NCBI GenBank assembly: GCA_039925145.1
Contig: JBDSZL010000054.1
Location: 34,864-98,863, forward strand
Direction of reading: 5' to 3'
Source of the DNA: JBDSZL01 sp039925145
GTDB lineage: Bacteria > Acidobacteriota > Vicinamibacteria > Vicinamibacterales > SCN-69-37
DNA: 64,000 nucleotides
In this document: piece by piece, positions 52,203 through 60,751 of the stretch
How the letters are laid out: every line of letters begins with the position of its first letter
How positions within the stretch are numbered: position 1 is the first letter of the stretch
Program-made: the position numbers and the translations under genes
The notes under the pieces: generated by a model
What the model saw: the letters and a program-made list of their open reading frames with translations, nothing else
Told to the model about the DNA's origin: nothing
Databases searched by the model: none

Positions 52203-52820
52203 ATGATGATTCCACGCCTCTGTCTTTGCACCGTTGCCCTGTCCCTGGTCCTGCCGTGCGGTGCCGACGTGACGGTCGATGCCCAACGCGCGACGCCGCC
52301 AATCCAGATCGTGCAGGCCACGCAGATCGGCAAGTCGATGTTCGAGCCGGGCGACACCGCTCGAGGAGGCAACGGCCAGCCGGTGGGGGGCATCGAGGGA
52401 TCGTCGCGAGAGATGCTCAACGTGCACATCCACGCGCATCTATCGCTGTTTTTCAAGGGCGAGCAGATCGCCATTCCCTATGGCGTCGGCATCGTCAAGC
52501 CGCTGCGCGTCGAGAACGGGTTCGTGGGCGGTGGCAATGGCATCTACTGGCTGCACACCCACGACGCTACGGGAATCATCCACGTCGAGTCGCCCGACAC
52601 GCGGAAGTACACGCTCGGGCAGTTCTTCGATATTTGGGGCCAATCGCTGCGCACGAGCGAAGTGGCCGGCCTTCGCGGTGCCGTCCGTGCGTTCGTCGAT
52701 GGCAAGTCCTTCAGCGGCAACCCGAGGTCCATCGTACTGGCGCCGCATGCGCAGATTACGTTGGAGGTCGGGAGCCCGATCGTCGCAGCCCCGGTGTACC
52801 TTTTTCCCACCGGGCTGTAA
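52203..52820 (+). CDS. Secreted His-rich protein of unknown function
   Basis: A 205-residue exported protein with signal peptide (IPRLCLCTVALSLVLPC). Two tight His clusters stand out, LNVHIHAHLSLFFKGEQ and YWLHTHDATGIIHVESP, with IPYGVGIVKPLRV between them and FTLGQFFDIWGQ-type as YTLGQFFDIWGQSLR after. This recalls a widely spread but uncharacterised family; I can describe it but cannot name a function. Paired His-x-His motifs hint at metal binding. The N-terminus may be cut after AVD. Confidence 0.75.
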   Translation: MMIPRLCLCTVALSLVLPCGADVTVDAQRATPPIQIVQATQIGKSMFEPGDTARGGNGQPVGGIEGSSREMLNVHIHAHLSLFFKGEQIAIPYGVGIVKPLRVENGFVGGGNGIYWLHTHDATGIIHVESPDTRKYTLGQFFDIWGQSLRTSEVAGLRGAVRAFVDGKSFSGNPRSIVLAPHAQITLEVGSPIVAAPVYLFPTGL

Positions 52821-52874
52821 GCAACACTCCATCGTTCAGCCCAGACTCCTCGAGAGACCGGCTCCGATTCCGGA

Positions 52875-53814
52875 GTGATGCCCCATATCGGTTCGGCAAT
52901 TGGCGCGGCGGCCCATAAGACTGAGCTGGACTTCGGACGCCAGTACTTGTTCGAACCGCTTCGCATGCGTGACGTCGTGTGGGGTGACGATCCGCAGGGG
53001 CGCAGCCACGGGTGGGGCGATAGCCACTTCTATCCACGGGATGTCGCGAAGCTCGGCTACCTCTATCTTCACGGCGGCGCGTGGAACGGCAAACAGATCG
53101 TCCCGCGCGAGTGGGTGACGATGTCGCTGACGCCGCCGTCGGGGGCGCGCAACGAACCGGGCGGGTACGGCAGCGAATGGAACGTCACGAACGGGCCCAA
53201 CGGCCGACAATATGGCGGGAATGGACGCGGTGGGCAGTTGCTCATCGTCTGGCCCGATCTCGATACCATCGTTCAGCATGGCGGGCGGCAACCCGGGACA
53301 GCTGGCGCCGCTGATTCGTCAGGCGATTACGTCCGACGGTCCCTTGCCGGTAAACCCGGTCGCGACCGCGCTGTTGAAAGCGCGTGCGGCAGCCGCCGCC
53401 GCAGCGCCGGCCCCGACGCCCATCGGAGCGATGCCGAGCCTGGCGGCGACGATTTCCGGCAAGGTCTTCAAGTTCCCTGTGAACACGTCGCGGCTCGACA
53501 GTCTCGCCCTGACCTTTGCCAAGGAGGGGAGTGCGCGTGTCGATCTGACGTACTACGGCGAGCCATTGAGCGTGCCGATCGGCCTCGACGGCGTGTACCG
53601 CACCGGGCCGCACGGTCCGTTTCGTCTGCCTGCCGGCGCGACAGGCAAGTGGACGTCCGACACCGAGTTCCTGCTGGGCCTGAATTTCATCGCCAACATC
53701 AATCACTACACACTGGCGATCCGCTTCACGCCAGAGCAGACCATCGCTGTGACCGTCAACGAGGCGTCTGGACTGATGCGCAACGGTCAGCTTGTCGGGA
53801 CGCCATCCCTCTGA
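52875..53814 (+). pseudogene. Broken serine hydrolase (beta-lactamase fold)
   Basis: Frame 3 from 52875 encodes a serine-hydrolase middle part (GRQYLFEPLRMRDVVWGDDP, SHGWGDSHFYPRDVAKLGYL, WNGKQIVPREWVTMSL) up to about LDTIV at 53273. The same protein then continues in frame 1 with SMAGGNPGQLAPLIRQAI and a C-terminal beta domain ending NGQLVGTPSL at 53814. A small deletion near 53274 joins the frames. The signal peptide, SxxK motif and Tyr motif are missing from the front. It is non-functional as written; a sequencing error could explain the frameshift but not the absent N-terminus. Confidence 0.8.
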
Positions 53815-53924
53815 CCCGCCGTTTTTTTGTTGACGCGCCTTACTGAGCGATGCGACCATCCGCACGCGTCAGCCCCGTGCCCATCGGCGCGCATCTCACC
53901 TCTGGCTGAGCGCGAGGTAAATCC

Positions 53925-54362
53925 ATGAAAAGCATGAGGAACGTGAAGACGTTGGCAGTTCTCGTGATCGCGATGCTCGTCAGCGCTGCGACGACGATGA
54001 GGGCCGACTCCTGCGTGACGCCGGAGGGCACGCTCCAGTCCAGGCCGATTTCGGCAGACGGGCTTCGGAGCTTCAGCGGAACGATTACCCCCCTGGGAGC
54101 GCTTACGGGCGTCCTGCGGCTCTCGCCGAACCCCGATGGTTCCTTTACTGGCGAGTTTGCGCTTAAGGCTAAAGGCGGCGTAGCGTACGGCACGTTCGAA
54201 GGGCAGTTCACGTCTGCGTCAACCTATGTGGAGAGGCTGACGTTCACCGGTGGAAGCGGGAAGTACGCCGGTATCACCGGCTACGCAGTCGTCAGCGGAG
54301 TCCTGGCCCCGGACGGCACAGCCACGGACACGGTCGTGGCCGGTCAGATCTGCGTGCGCTGA
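53925..54362 (+). CDS. Small secreted protein of unknown function
   Basis: A 145-residue exported protein with signal peptide (KTLAVLVIAMLVSAATTMRA). The rest is beta-rich with Gly/Thr turns: GLRSFSGTITPLGALTGVL, FTGEFALKAKGGVAYGTF and GGSGKYAGITGYAVVSG. One Cys pair (DSCVT and GQICVR) spans the whole domain. No family recognised. A weak GAGG lies 9 nt before the ATG. Confidence 0.7.
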   Translation: MKSMRNVKTLAVLVIAMLVSAATTMRADSCVTPEGTLQSRPISADGLRSFSGTITPLGALTGVLRLSPNPDGSFTGEFALKAKGGVAYGTFEGQFTSASTYVERLTFTGGSGKYAGITGYAVVSGVLAPDGTATDTVVAGQICVR

Positions 54363-54401
54363 TCACCTCGCGCCGACGCGCCGCGTCTGCTGGGGCCAGT
54401 C

Positions 54402-54689
54402 TCACACCACCCGTAACCAAAACGCCGCGACGACGGCGAGCACAAGCACGACGACGGCGACCCGGCGTCGGCGGCGTGTGATGTGGTCTGCCAGGGCTGG
54501 CGGGTTGATGTAGTACCCATCGGACGCGGTACGTCGGACAACGTCGCCCGCGATCAATCGGTTCAGACGGTGCGCCTGCACCCACCGAAGATCGTCGAGC
54601 CGGGTCGCCGTGTCCACTGACACAGCGCTCGCTCGCAATAGCCGCGCAACGATCTGGCGCTCGGCAATCAGTCCAACAGGCACTGGCAT
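54402..54689 (-). CDS. Small tail-anchored protein with helical N-terminus
   Basis: A 95-residue protein. Residues 1-70 (LIAERQIVARLLRASAVSVD, RWVQAHRLNRLIAGDVVRRT) look like a winged-helix-like domain; a single C-terminal helix, RVAVVVLVLAVVAAFWLRVV, would anchor it. TAAAAT lies 6 nt before the ATG with no Shine-Dalgarno, matching the leaderless pattern seen elsewhere here. No family recognised; coding status is likely but not certain. Confidence 0.6.
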   Translation of the reverse strand: MPVPVGLIAERQIVARLLRASAVSVDTATRLDDLRWVQAHRLNRLIAGDVVRRTASDGYYINPPALADHITRRRRRVAVVVLVLAVVAAFWLRVV

Positions 54690-54823
54690 CGCGGAATTTT
54701 AGACCAAGGGCGGCAGCCTCGCTGTCGCCGTGCAGGCGACCGGCGGCTGGCTCGCGCCGCGCGATGTAAGGCGTTGCCATCTGGAGACGCGGCCTCGCGA
54801 ATGCCGTTTCGTTTTGATTTAGT

Positions 54824-54899
<76 letters not shown>

Positions 54900-55015
54900 A
54901 CTCCGAGACGTGCACTGGCTATAACGCCGAACATCAGGCCGCCAGCGACCCCCAAGCATAGCACGGACGCGAGGCTCAACAAGCCGTCGCGACCCGGCTC
55001 TGAGGGCCTCGCCGG

Positions 55016-55585
55016 CTACCGGTTCAGCAGCTCGCCATCCTTCTTCTTCTGCATCTCGTCGAGGATCGTCACGTGCTGGTCCGTGATCTTCTGAATGTCT
55101 TCGAGCGCGCGCCGCTCGTCGTCCTCCGAGATCTCGTGCTCCTTGAGCAGCTTCTTGAGCCGATCGTTCGCGTCACGCCTGACCTGACGCACGGCGTTGC
55201 GGCCTTCCTCGGCGTACTTGTGGACGAGCTTCGACATTTCCTTGCGACGTTCCTCGGTGAGCGCCGGAATCGGAATGCGCAGCATCTTGCCGTCCGACGC
55301 AGGCGTCAGCCCCAGATTGCTTTTCTGGATCGCCTTCTCGATGGCAGGCAGCAGGCCAGGGTCGAACGGCTGGGCGACGATGAGCGCCGGCTCAGGAATC
55401 GAGAGCGACGCCACCTGGTTGAGGGGCAGCATGCTGCCGTACGCGTCGACCTGCACGGGATCGAGCAGCGTGACGGACGCGCGGCCACTTCGCAGGCCGG
55501 TCATCTCGCGCCGGGCGTGCTCGATGGCGGCGTCCATCCGCTTTTTAACTTCGGCGTTCAGGCTCTTGATGTCGTTGACGTCCAT
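55016..55585 (-). CDS. frr: Ribosome recycling factor
   Basis: A 189-residue factor that releases 50S subunits with EF-G after termination. LRSGRASVTLLDPVQVDAYG, SMLPLNQVASLSIPEPALIV and TPASDGKMLRIPIPALTEERR are diagnostic; the long helical hairpin occupies both ends. It is the last gene of the rplM-rpsI-rpsB-tsf-pyrH-frr operon, 61 bp after pyrH. Confidence 0.97.
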   Translation of the reverse strand: MDVNDIKSLNAEVKKRMDAAIEHARREMTGLRSGRASVTLLDPVQVDAYGSMLPLNQVASLSIPEPALIVAQPFDPGLLPAIEKAIQKSNLGLTPASDGKMLRIPIPALTEERRKEMSKLVHKYAEEGRNAVRQVRRDANDRLKKLLKEHEISEDDERRALEDIQKITDQHVTILDEMQKKKDGELLNR

Positions 55586-55646
55586 TGAGTGTCACCTGTA
55601 AATGGGCGCGCGGCGCGGCGCCGAAAGCTTCGGGCTCGGACCCCCG

Positions 55647-56369
55647 CTACGCGTTCACCGTCGTCCCGACCGGCTCCCCCATGATCACGCGCTTCAGATT
55701 GCCCGGCGTCCGGAGATTGAAGACCACGATTGGCAGCTTGTTCTCCATGCAGAGCGTGATCGCCGTTGAATCCATCACGCGCAGCGATCGTTCGATCACC
55801 TGCAAATAGGAGATGCTGTCGTACTTGGTGGCCGTCTTGTCGATCATGGGGTCGGCCGTGTAGATGCCGTCCACCTTGGTGCCCTTCAGGATCACCTCCG
55901 CCCGCATCTCCATCGCGCGCAGCGCCGCGGCCGTGTCAGTGGTGAAGTAGGGGTTGCCCGTGCCCGCGGCGAAGACCACCACGCGCCCCTTCTCGAGATG
56001 ACGAATGGCGCGCCGCCTGATGAACGGCTCGGCCAGCGCACGCATCTCGATGGCGGTTGCCACGCGAGTGCTGACGCCAATTTGCTCGAGTGCATCTTGC
56101 AGGGCGAGGGCGTTGATGATGGTCGCCAGCATGCCCATGTAGTCGGCCGTGGCGCGATCCATGCCGCGCGCGCTCGCGGCCAGCCCACGAAACAGGTTGC
56201 CGCCGCCGATCACGACGCCGGTCTGCACGCCGAGTTGCTGGACTTCGCCGATTTCTCGGGCGATCTGGGTGGCGGTGGTCGGGTCGATGCCGAAAGGCTG
56301 TTCGCCCATCAGCGCTTCGCCGGAGAGTTTCAGGAGGACGCGCGAGTACGCAGGTTTACCGGAAGACAC
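55647..56369 (-). CDS. pyrH: UMP kinase
   Basis: A 240-residue (from 56369) hexameric kinase making UDP. RVLLKLSGEALMGEQPFGID opens the amino-acid-kinase fold; GVVIGGGNLFRG and GTGNPYFTTDTAAALRA bind UMP. Two in-frame GTG codons lie six bases apart (56375 and 56369). TATAAT at 56378-56383 ends only 2 nt before the first but 8 nt before the second, so an internal promoter would favour 56369. The gene also belongs to the upstream ribosomal operon. Confidence 0.95.
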   Translation of the reverse strand: MSSGKPAYSRVLLKLSGEALMGEQPFGIDPTTATQIAREIGEVQQLGVQTGVVIGGGNLFRGLAASARGMDRATADYMGMLATIINALALQDALEQIGVSTRVATAIEMRALAEPFIRRRAIRHLEKGRVVVFAAGTGNPYFTTDTAAALRAMEMRAEVILKGTKVDGIYTADPMIDKTATKYDSISYLQVIERSLRVMDSTAITLCMENKLPIVVFNLRTPGNLKRVIMGEPVGTTVNA

Positions 56370-56396
56370 GAACACAGATTATAGACGTACTGATGC

Positions 56397-56996
56397 TCAG
56401 CGTCCTTCGCCGACCTTGAAGCGGACAAATCGCGCGACGCTGATGTTCTCGCCAAGCTTCGCGATCGCCGCCTGAATCAGTTGTCCCACGGTGACTTTCG
56501 GGTCGCGGATCGAGGGCTGGTCCACCAGCACCAGCTGCTCGTAGAAGCTGCCCAGCTTGCCTTCGACGATCTTCTCGATCACGCTGGCCGGCTTGCCCGA
56601 GCTCTCCATTTGCGCGCGGTAGATGCCGCGCTCGCGCTCCAGCACGTCGGCCGGCACATCGTCACGGCGCGCGTAAGTGGGGCTGGCGGCCGCAACCTGC
56701 AATGCGAGCTCCTTCATGAGGTTCTGGAAGTCGTCCGTGCGCGCGACGAAGTCCGATTCACAGTTCACTTCGACGAGCACGCCGACCTTGCCGCCCGTGT
56801 GGATGTAGGCCGCGATCTGCCCTTCGCTGGCCGATCGACCGGCCTTTTTCGCGGCTTGTGCCAGACCGCGCTTGCGCAGGATGGTGTTGGCCTCCTCGAG
56901 GTTGCCGTTGGCCTCCTGCAGGGCGGCTTTGCACTCCATCATGCCCGCGCCCGTCTGGTCGCGAAGCTGCTTGACGAGGGAAGCTGGGATGTCCAC
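56397..56996 (-). CDS. tsf: Elongation factor Ts
   Basis: A 199-residue nucleotide-exchange factor for EF-Tu, shorter than the E. coli protein. LVKQLRDQTGAGMMECKAAL is the family start, KVGVLVEVNCESDFVARTD the central motif. The GTG at 56996 has AGGAG 9 nt upstream; an open frame to 57083 has no ribosome site. A 138-bp gap separates it from rpsB. Confidence 0.97.
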   Translation of the reverse strand: MDIPASLVKQLRDQTGAGMMECKAALQEANGNLEEANTILRKRGLAQAAKKAGRSASEGQIAAYIHTGGKVGVLVEVNCESDFVARTDDFQNLMKELALQVAAASPTYARRDDVPADVLERERGIYRAQMESSGKPASVIEKIVEGKLGSFYEQLVLVDQPSIRDPKVTVGQLIQAAIAKLGENISVARFVRFKVGEGR

Positions 56997-57134
56997 TGAC
57001 GTTACTCCTGATGCGGTGATATGGCCGACCGTGACATGACGCTCGACGACCGGTGCACGTGGCTCATGACGGGCCACACACACCAGGGGAAATGCGCGTT
57101 CGAGTGCGAGGAGCGCCGAACCTCGAAACGGAGG

Positions 57135-57899
57135 TCAGGCCGGGGTCGCGGCGGGTGCCGGAGGCTGAACACGGGGCGGCTTCACGTCGGCGGCCGCGTC
57201 GGCCATGTTGGCCTCGGCCACGCCACGACCCGCGAGCACCGCGTCGGCAATGCCTGCGGCAAACAACCTGATCGATCGGAGCGCGTCGTCGTTGCCTGGA
57301 ATGACGTACTCGACCTGATCGGGATCGCAGTTGGTGTCGACTACGCCGATGACCGGAATCTTGAGCTTGCGAGCTTCGTCGACCGCGATCTGCTCGAGGC
57401 GGGTGTCGACGATGAAGACCACGTCGGGCAAGCGGCTCATGCCGCGAATGCCGTCGAGGTTCTTCGAGAGCTTGCGACGCTCTTTGTCGAGCCGGGCAAT
57501 TTCCTTCTTGGACAGCGTGTCGTAGCGGCCGTCGGTCGTCATCGCTTCGAGCTCGCGGAGACGCGACAGGCTGCGCTGAATGGTGGTGAAGTTGGTCAAC
57601 AGTCCGCCCAGCCAGCGCTGATTGACGAAGAACATTCCGCACCGTTGAGCTTCTTCGGCGATCGCGTCCTGTGCCTGCCGCTTGGTCCCGACGAAAAGAA
57701 CGGTGCCGCCCTGCGCGGCAAGGCCGGTGGCGAACTCCGCGGCTTCTCGGTACAGCTTCGCTGTGCGACCCAGGTCGATGATGTAGATGCCGTTGCGTTC
57801 GCCGAAGATGTAGGGCTTCATCTTGGGATTCCAACGCTTGGTCTGGTGGCCGAAGTGCACGCCGGCCTCCAAGAGATCTTTCATCGCAATCGCACTCAA
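57135..57899 (-). CDS. rpsB: Ribosomal protein uS2
   Basis: A 254-residue small-subunit protein. KDLLEAGVHFGHQTKRWNPK, YIFGERNGIYIIDLGRTAKL and MFFVNQRWLGGLLTNFTTI are the core. I place the start at TTG 57899 because AAGGAG lies 9 nt upstream of it, while the ATG 15 bases later is too far and the earlier frame to 57944 runs through the Shine-Dalgarno. The C-terminal tail is Ala/Pro-rich. Confidence 0.96.
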   Translation of the reverse strand: MSAIAMKDLLEAGVHFGHQTKRWNPKMKPYIFGERNGIYIIDLGRTAKLYREAAEFATGLAAQGGTVLFVGTKRQAQDAIAEEAQRCGMFFVNQRWLGGLLTNFTTIQRSLSRLRELEAMTTDGRYDTLSKKEIARLDKERRKLSKNLDGIRGMSRLPDVVFIVDTRLEQIAVDEARKLKIPVIGVVDTNCDPDQVEYVIPGNDDALRSIRLFAAGIADAVLAGRGVAEANMADAAADVKPPRVQPPAPAATPA

Positions 57900-57952
57900 G
57901 CTGGTCTTCTCCTTAAGGGCGGGGGAAGGCGTCACCCCGTCCACGACTGTCG

Positions 57953-58345
57953 TTAACGTTTGCTGAACTGGAAGCGCTTGCGCGCGCCAGCCATGCCGTA
58001 TTTCTTGCGTTCCTTGGCGCGGGGATCGCGCGTGAGCAATCCCGCCTTGCGGAGTCGCGCGCGCAGTTCGGCGTCGTACTCGAGCAGGGCGCGAGCGATG
58101 CCCAGACGCAACGCGCCGGCCTGGCCGTTGACGCCGCCGCCGCTGGTCGTGGCCAGCACGTCGAAGCGCTCGCCCGTCTCGGTGACCACGAGCGGCAGGC
58201 GAATGCTGAGCCGCTGGGTCTGGCCAGGGAAGCAGGCTTCGATCGGTTGTTTGTTGACGGTGATGGTGCCCGAGCCGGGCCGGAGAAAGACGCGGGCGGT
58301 CGACGTCTTGCGGCGGCCTGTCCCGTAATACTGCGTTGTAGCCAA
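57953..58345 (-). CDS. rpsI: Ribosomal protein uS9
   Basis: A 130-residue small-subunit protein whose tail reaches the P-site tRNA. YYGTGRRKTSTARVFLRPGSG opens the fold; VNGQAGALRLGIARALLEYD and the end KKYGMAGARKRFQFSKR are conserved. It begins 1 bp after the rplM stop. Confidence 0.98.
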   Translation of the reverse strand: MATTQYYGTGRRKTSTARVFLRPGSGTITVNKQPIEACFPGQTQRLSIRLPLVVTETGERFDVLATTSGGGVNGQAGALRLGIARALLEYDAELRARLRKAGLLTRDPRAKERKKYGMAGARKRFQFSKR

Positions 58346-58346
58346 G

Positions 58347-58778
58347 TTACGCGACCTCGAGCTTTTGCGGTTTCTGTGCGGCGTGCGGATGATCGGCGCT
58401 CTTATAGACCTTCAGCTTGCGATACATCGCGCTGCCGAGCTTCGTCTTTGGGAGCATGCCGCGAACCGCCTCTTCGACGATGCGCGCGGCGTCCTTCTGC
58501 CGCACGATCTTCGCGCGCTCCTCGCGAACGCCACCCTCGTAACCGCTGTGATAACGGTAGAGCTTCTGTTCTTCCTTCTGGCCGGTGAGGCGCACGCGCG
58601 CCGCATTGACGATCACCACGTGGTCGCCGCCGTCGAGATAGGGCACCCAGCTCGGCTTGTGCTTTCCCTGCAGCAGACGGGCCGCTTTGGTCGCGATGCG
58701 CCCCAGCACTTGTCCGTCTGCATCGATAATGTGCCACTGCCGCTCTTGTACTGCGGTGGTGGTCTTGCCCGTGGCCAT
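58347..58778 (-). CDS. rplM: Ribosomal protein uL13
   Basis: A 143-residue large-subunit protein, first gene of its operon. WHIIDADGQVLGRIATKAAR, HKPSWVPYLDGGDHVVIVNA and GMLPKTKLGSAMYRKLKVY are the family marks. I chose ATG 58778, with AAAGGG 7-12 nt upstream, over an earlier ATG at 58799. A consensus promoter lies about 35 nt upstream. Confidence 0.97.
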   Translation of the reverse strand: MATGKTTTAVQERQWHIIDADGQVLGRIATKAARLLQGKHKPSWVPYLDGGDHVVIVNAARVRLTGQKEEQKLYRYHSGYEGGVREERAKIVRQKDAARIVEEAVRGMLPKTKLGSAMYRKLKVYKSADHPHAAQKPQKLEVA

Positions 58779-58819
58779 GCACTGCCCTTTCAGCCGCATC
58801 CAGGAAACGGCAAACCAAA

Positions 58820-58848
58820 ATAATACGGACCCATTGAAAAATTGTCAA
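58820..58848 (-). promoter_or_regulatory. Sigma-70-type promoter of the rplM-frr operon
   Basis: On the minus strand TTGACA (58848-58843) and TATTAT (58825-58820) are separated by exactly 17 bp. The predicted start is near 58813, 35 nt before rplM. It is the strongest promoter I see here, together with that of recA. Confidence 0.8.
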
Positions 58849-59012
58849 TCTTTGCGGGCGTGCGTTTGCGTCGGGCCGGCGTCCCAGAACTGTCATTCGA
58901 CACCTTACAGAACTGTACGTTTGTCGACAAACCTCGCTGATCTTCGCAGCTCCACGACGACGGTCGACGTAATTCCGCTGATATAGCGCGGGTCCGGCCG
59001 GTAATTTCACTC

Positions 59013-59028
59013 TTGGCACTGCCCTTGC
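59013..59028 (+). promoter_or_regulatory. Sigma-54 promoter of pilMNOPQ
   Basis: TTGGCACTGCCCTTGC matches the -24/-12 consensus TGGCAC-N5-TTGC, with GG and GC ten bases apart. Transcription would begin near 59040, five bases before the pilM ATG. Sigma-54 control of pilus genes through PilR-type activators is known in other bacteria, mostly for the pilin gene. Confidence 0.75.
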
Positions 59029-59044
59029 CTTTACGCCTGTCGCT

Positions 59045-60112
59045 ATGGGTCTCGGTTCTGCCTTCCGTCCACCAATGGTTGGGCTCGACATCGGGTCGAG
59101 CGCAATCAAAGCTGTTGTACTGCGCCGAGGCCGGGGCGGATGGTCGCTCGTCTCCGCCGGTGAAGCGCCGCTGCCAGAGGGCAGCATGCTCGATGGCGCC
59201 TCGGCCGAACCGCACGCGGTAGCCGAAGCGGCTGCCGGTCTGCTCGATTCGCTCAAGCTGCGTCGGGCACGTATCACCTCGGCCCTCTCCGGCCACGCGG
59301 TGATCGTCAAACGGCTCTCACTGCCCGCGATGAGCGAGGCCGAACTGCACGAAGCCATTCCGTGGGAAGCAGAGCAGTACATCCCGTTCGACCTGAGCGA
59401 GGTCCAGCTCGATTACCAGGTCACCAGCTCGGACACGGACCAGACACGTAACTCTCTCGACATCCTGCTCGTGGCCGCGAAGCGCGATCGCATTGAAGAC
59501 CGCACGGCGCTGGTGGCGCAGACAGGCCGTCAGCCGACCATCCTCGATATCGAGGCTTTTGCGCTGGCCAACGCCTATCAGATGAATTACCCCGAGCGCA
59601 CCGACCCGTTGTCGGCGCTCGTGCACGTCGGCCGGTCGGTCACCATCGTGTGTCTGCTCGAGCGTGGCGAAACGGTGTTCACACGCGACATCTCGATTGG
59701 TGGCCAGGTCCATCTCGAGGCCATTCTGCGGGAGCTTGGCCCGTCGGGTATCGACGAGGCCGCCGCGCGGCGCATCTTCCACGGTCAGTTTCCTCCAGGC
59801 ATCAGCCCCGACCAGGTGGCCGCCGTGTTGCGCGATGCGAGCAGCCAGCTCGTGCTCGAGGTCCGCAAGACGATCGACTTCTACCGCGCCACGGCGCCCG
59901 TCGAGAAGCTCAGCCGCATCGTGTTGTCCGGTGGCGCGTATCACGCCGTGGGTCTGGTCGACCTGCTGGCCGCCGAATTCGGCGCGACCGTTGAAGTCTT
60001 CGACCCGTTCCGCCGCGTGGCCAAGTCGAACCGCGCGCCTGGCGCGGAAGCGGCCGGTCCGTCGTACGCGGTGGCCGTCGGGCTCGCGATGCGCCAGGAA
60101 GGCGATCGATGA
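59045..60112 (+). CDS. pilM: Type IV pilus assembly protein PilM
   Basis: A 355-residue actin-like ATPase forming the cytoplasmic ring of the pilus machine. PMVGLDIGSSAIKAVVLRRG, LPAMSEAELHEAIPWEAEQY and IPFDLSEVQLDYQV match PilM, and the C-terminal ATP site reads KLSRIVLSGGAYHAVGLVDL. An in-frame ATG at 59075 would leave a leader if 59045 is too near the promoter. The stop overlaps pilN as ATGA. Confidence 0.95.
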   Translation: MGLGSAFRPPMVGLDIGSSAIKAVVLRRGRGGWSLVSAGEAPLPEGSMLDGASAEPHAVAEAAAGLLDSLKLRRARITSALSGHAVIVKRLSLPAMSEAELHEAIPWEAEQYIPFDLSEVQLDYQVTSSDTDQTRNSLDILLVAAKRDRIEDRTALVAQTGRQPTILDIEAFALANAYQMNYPERTDPLSALVHVGRSVTIVCLLERGETVFTRDISIGGQVHLEAILRELGPSGIDEAAARRIFHGQFPPGISPDQVAAVLRDASSQLVLEVRKTIDFYRATAPVEKLSRIVLSGGAYHAVGLVDLLAAEFGATVEVFDPFRRVAKSNRAPGAEAAGPSYAVAVGLAMRQEGDR

Positions 60113-60747
60113 TCAAGATCAATCTCATTGCCGCCAACCCGGGGGCCGTTGCGCCCAAGGTCTGGCTGCCGCGCGAACAGCGTTCTGCGCTGATCGGCCT
60201 CACGATGCTGATGTCGACCGCGGTCGGTATTGCCGGCTTCTGGTACTACCAGCACGCGCAGGGCGCGGCCCTCGACACCCGCACGGCGGCCGTGCAGACC
60301 GAGCTCGCTCGTCTCAAAATCGCCGCCCAGCTGGTCGACCAGACGATGGCGAAACGTGCGGAGCTGTCGGAACGACTGGGATTGATCGACCGTCTGCGGG
60401 CCGCCAAGCGCGGTCCGGTCAGCCTACTCGAGACCGTCAGCCGCAGCGTGCCCGACGGTCTGTGGCTCATCGAGATCAAACAGACCGGCATGACCGTCCA
60501 GGTCGACGGCCGCGCGATGTCGCTCACTTCCATTACGGACTTCACCGAGCGTCTGCAGAACTCCGGGCTGTTTCTCCACCCGGTCGAAATCCTGACGACC
60601 ACGACCGAAGTGGTCGAGGAGACCCCGGTGGTGCGCTTCTCGGTCAAGGCCGAGTCGGTGCCGCCAGCCGCGCCAGCCGACCATCTTGCCCCGTCGGTGC
60701 CGGGCACCACGGCCTCGGCGCCCACGCGCCCGCTACCCGGAGCCTAA
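60109..60747 (+). CDS. pilN: Type IV pilus assembly protein PilN
   Basis: A 212-residue inner-membrane protein. MIKINLIAANPG is the PilM-binding INLLP-type motif, followed by one helix (ALIGLTMLMSTAVGIAGFWY, residues 24-43), a coiled-coil segment and a periplasmic ferredoxin-like domain (LLETVSRSVPDGLWLIEIKQ). A Pro/Ala tail closes the protein. It forms a dimer with PilO. Confidence 0.93.
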   Translation: MIKINLIAANPGAVAPKVWLPREQRSALIGLTMLMSTAVGIAGFWYYQHAQGAALDTRTAAVQTELARLKIAAQLVDQTMAKRAELSERLGLIDRLRAAKRGPVSLLETVSRSVPDGLWLIEIKQTGMTVQVDGRAMSLTSITDFTERLQNSGLFLHPVEILTTTTEVVEETPVVRFSVKAESVPPAAPADHLAPSVPGTTASAPTRPLPGA

Positions 60748-60751
60748 CGCG

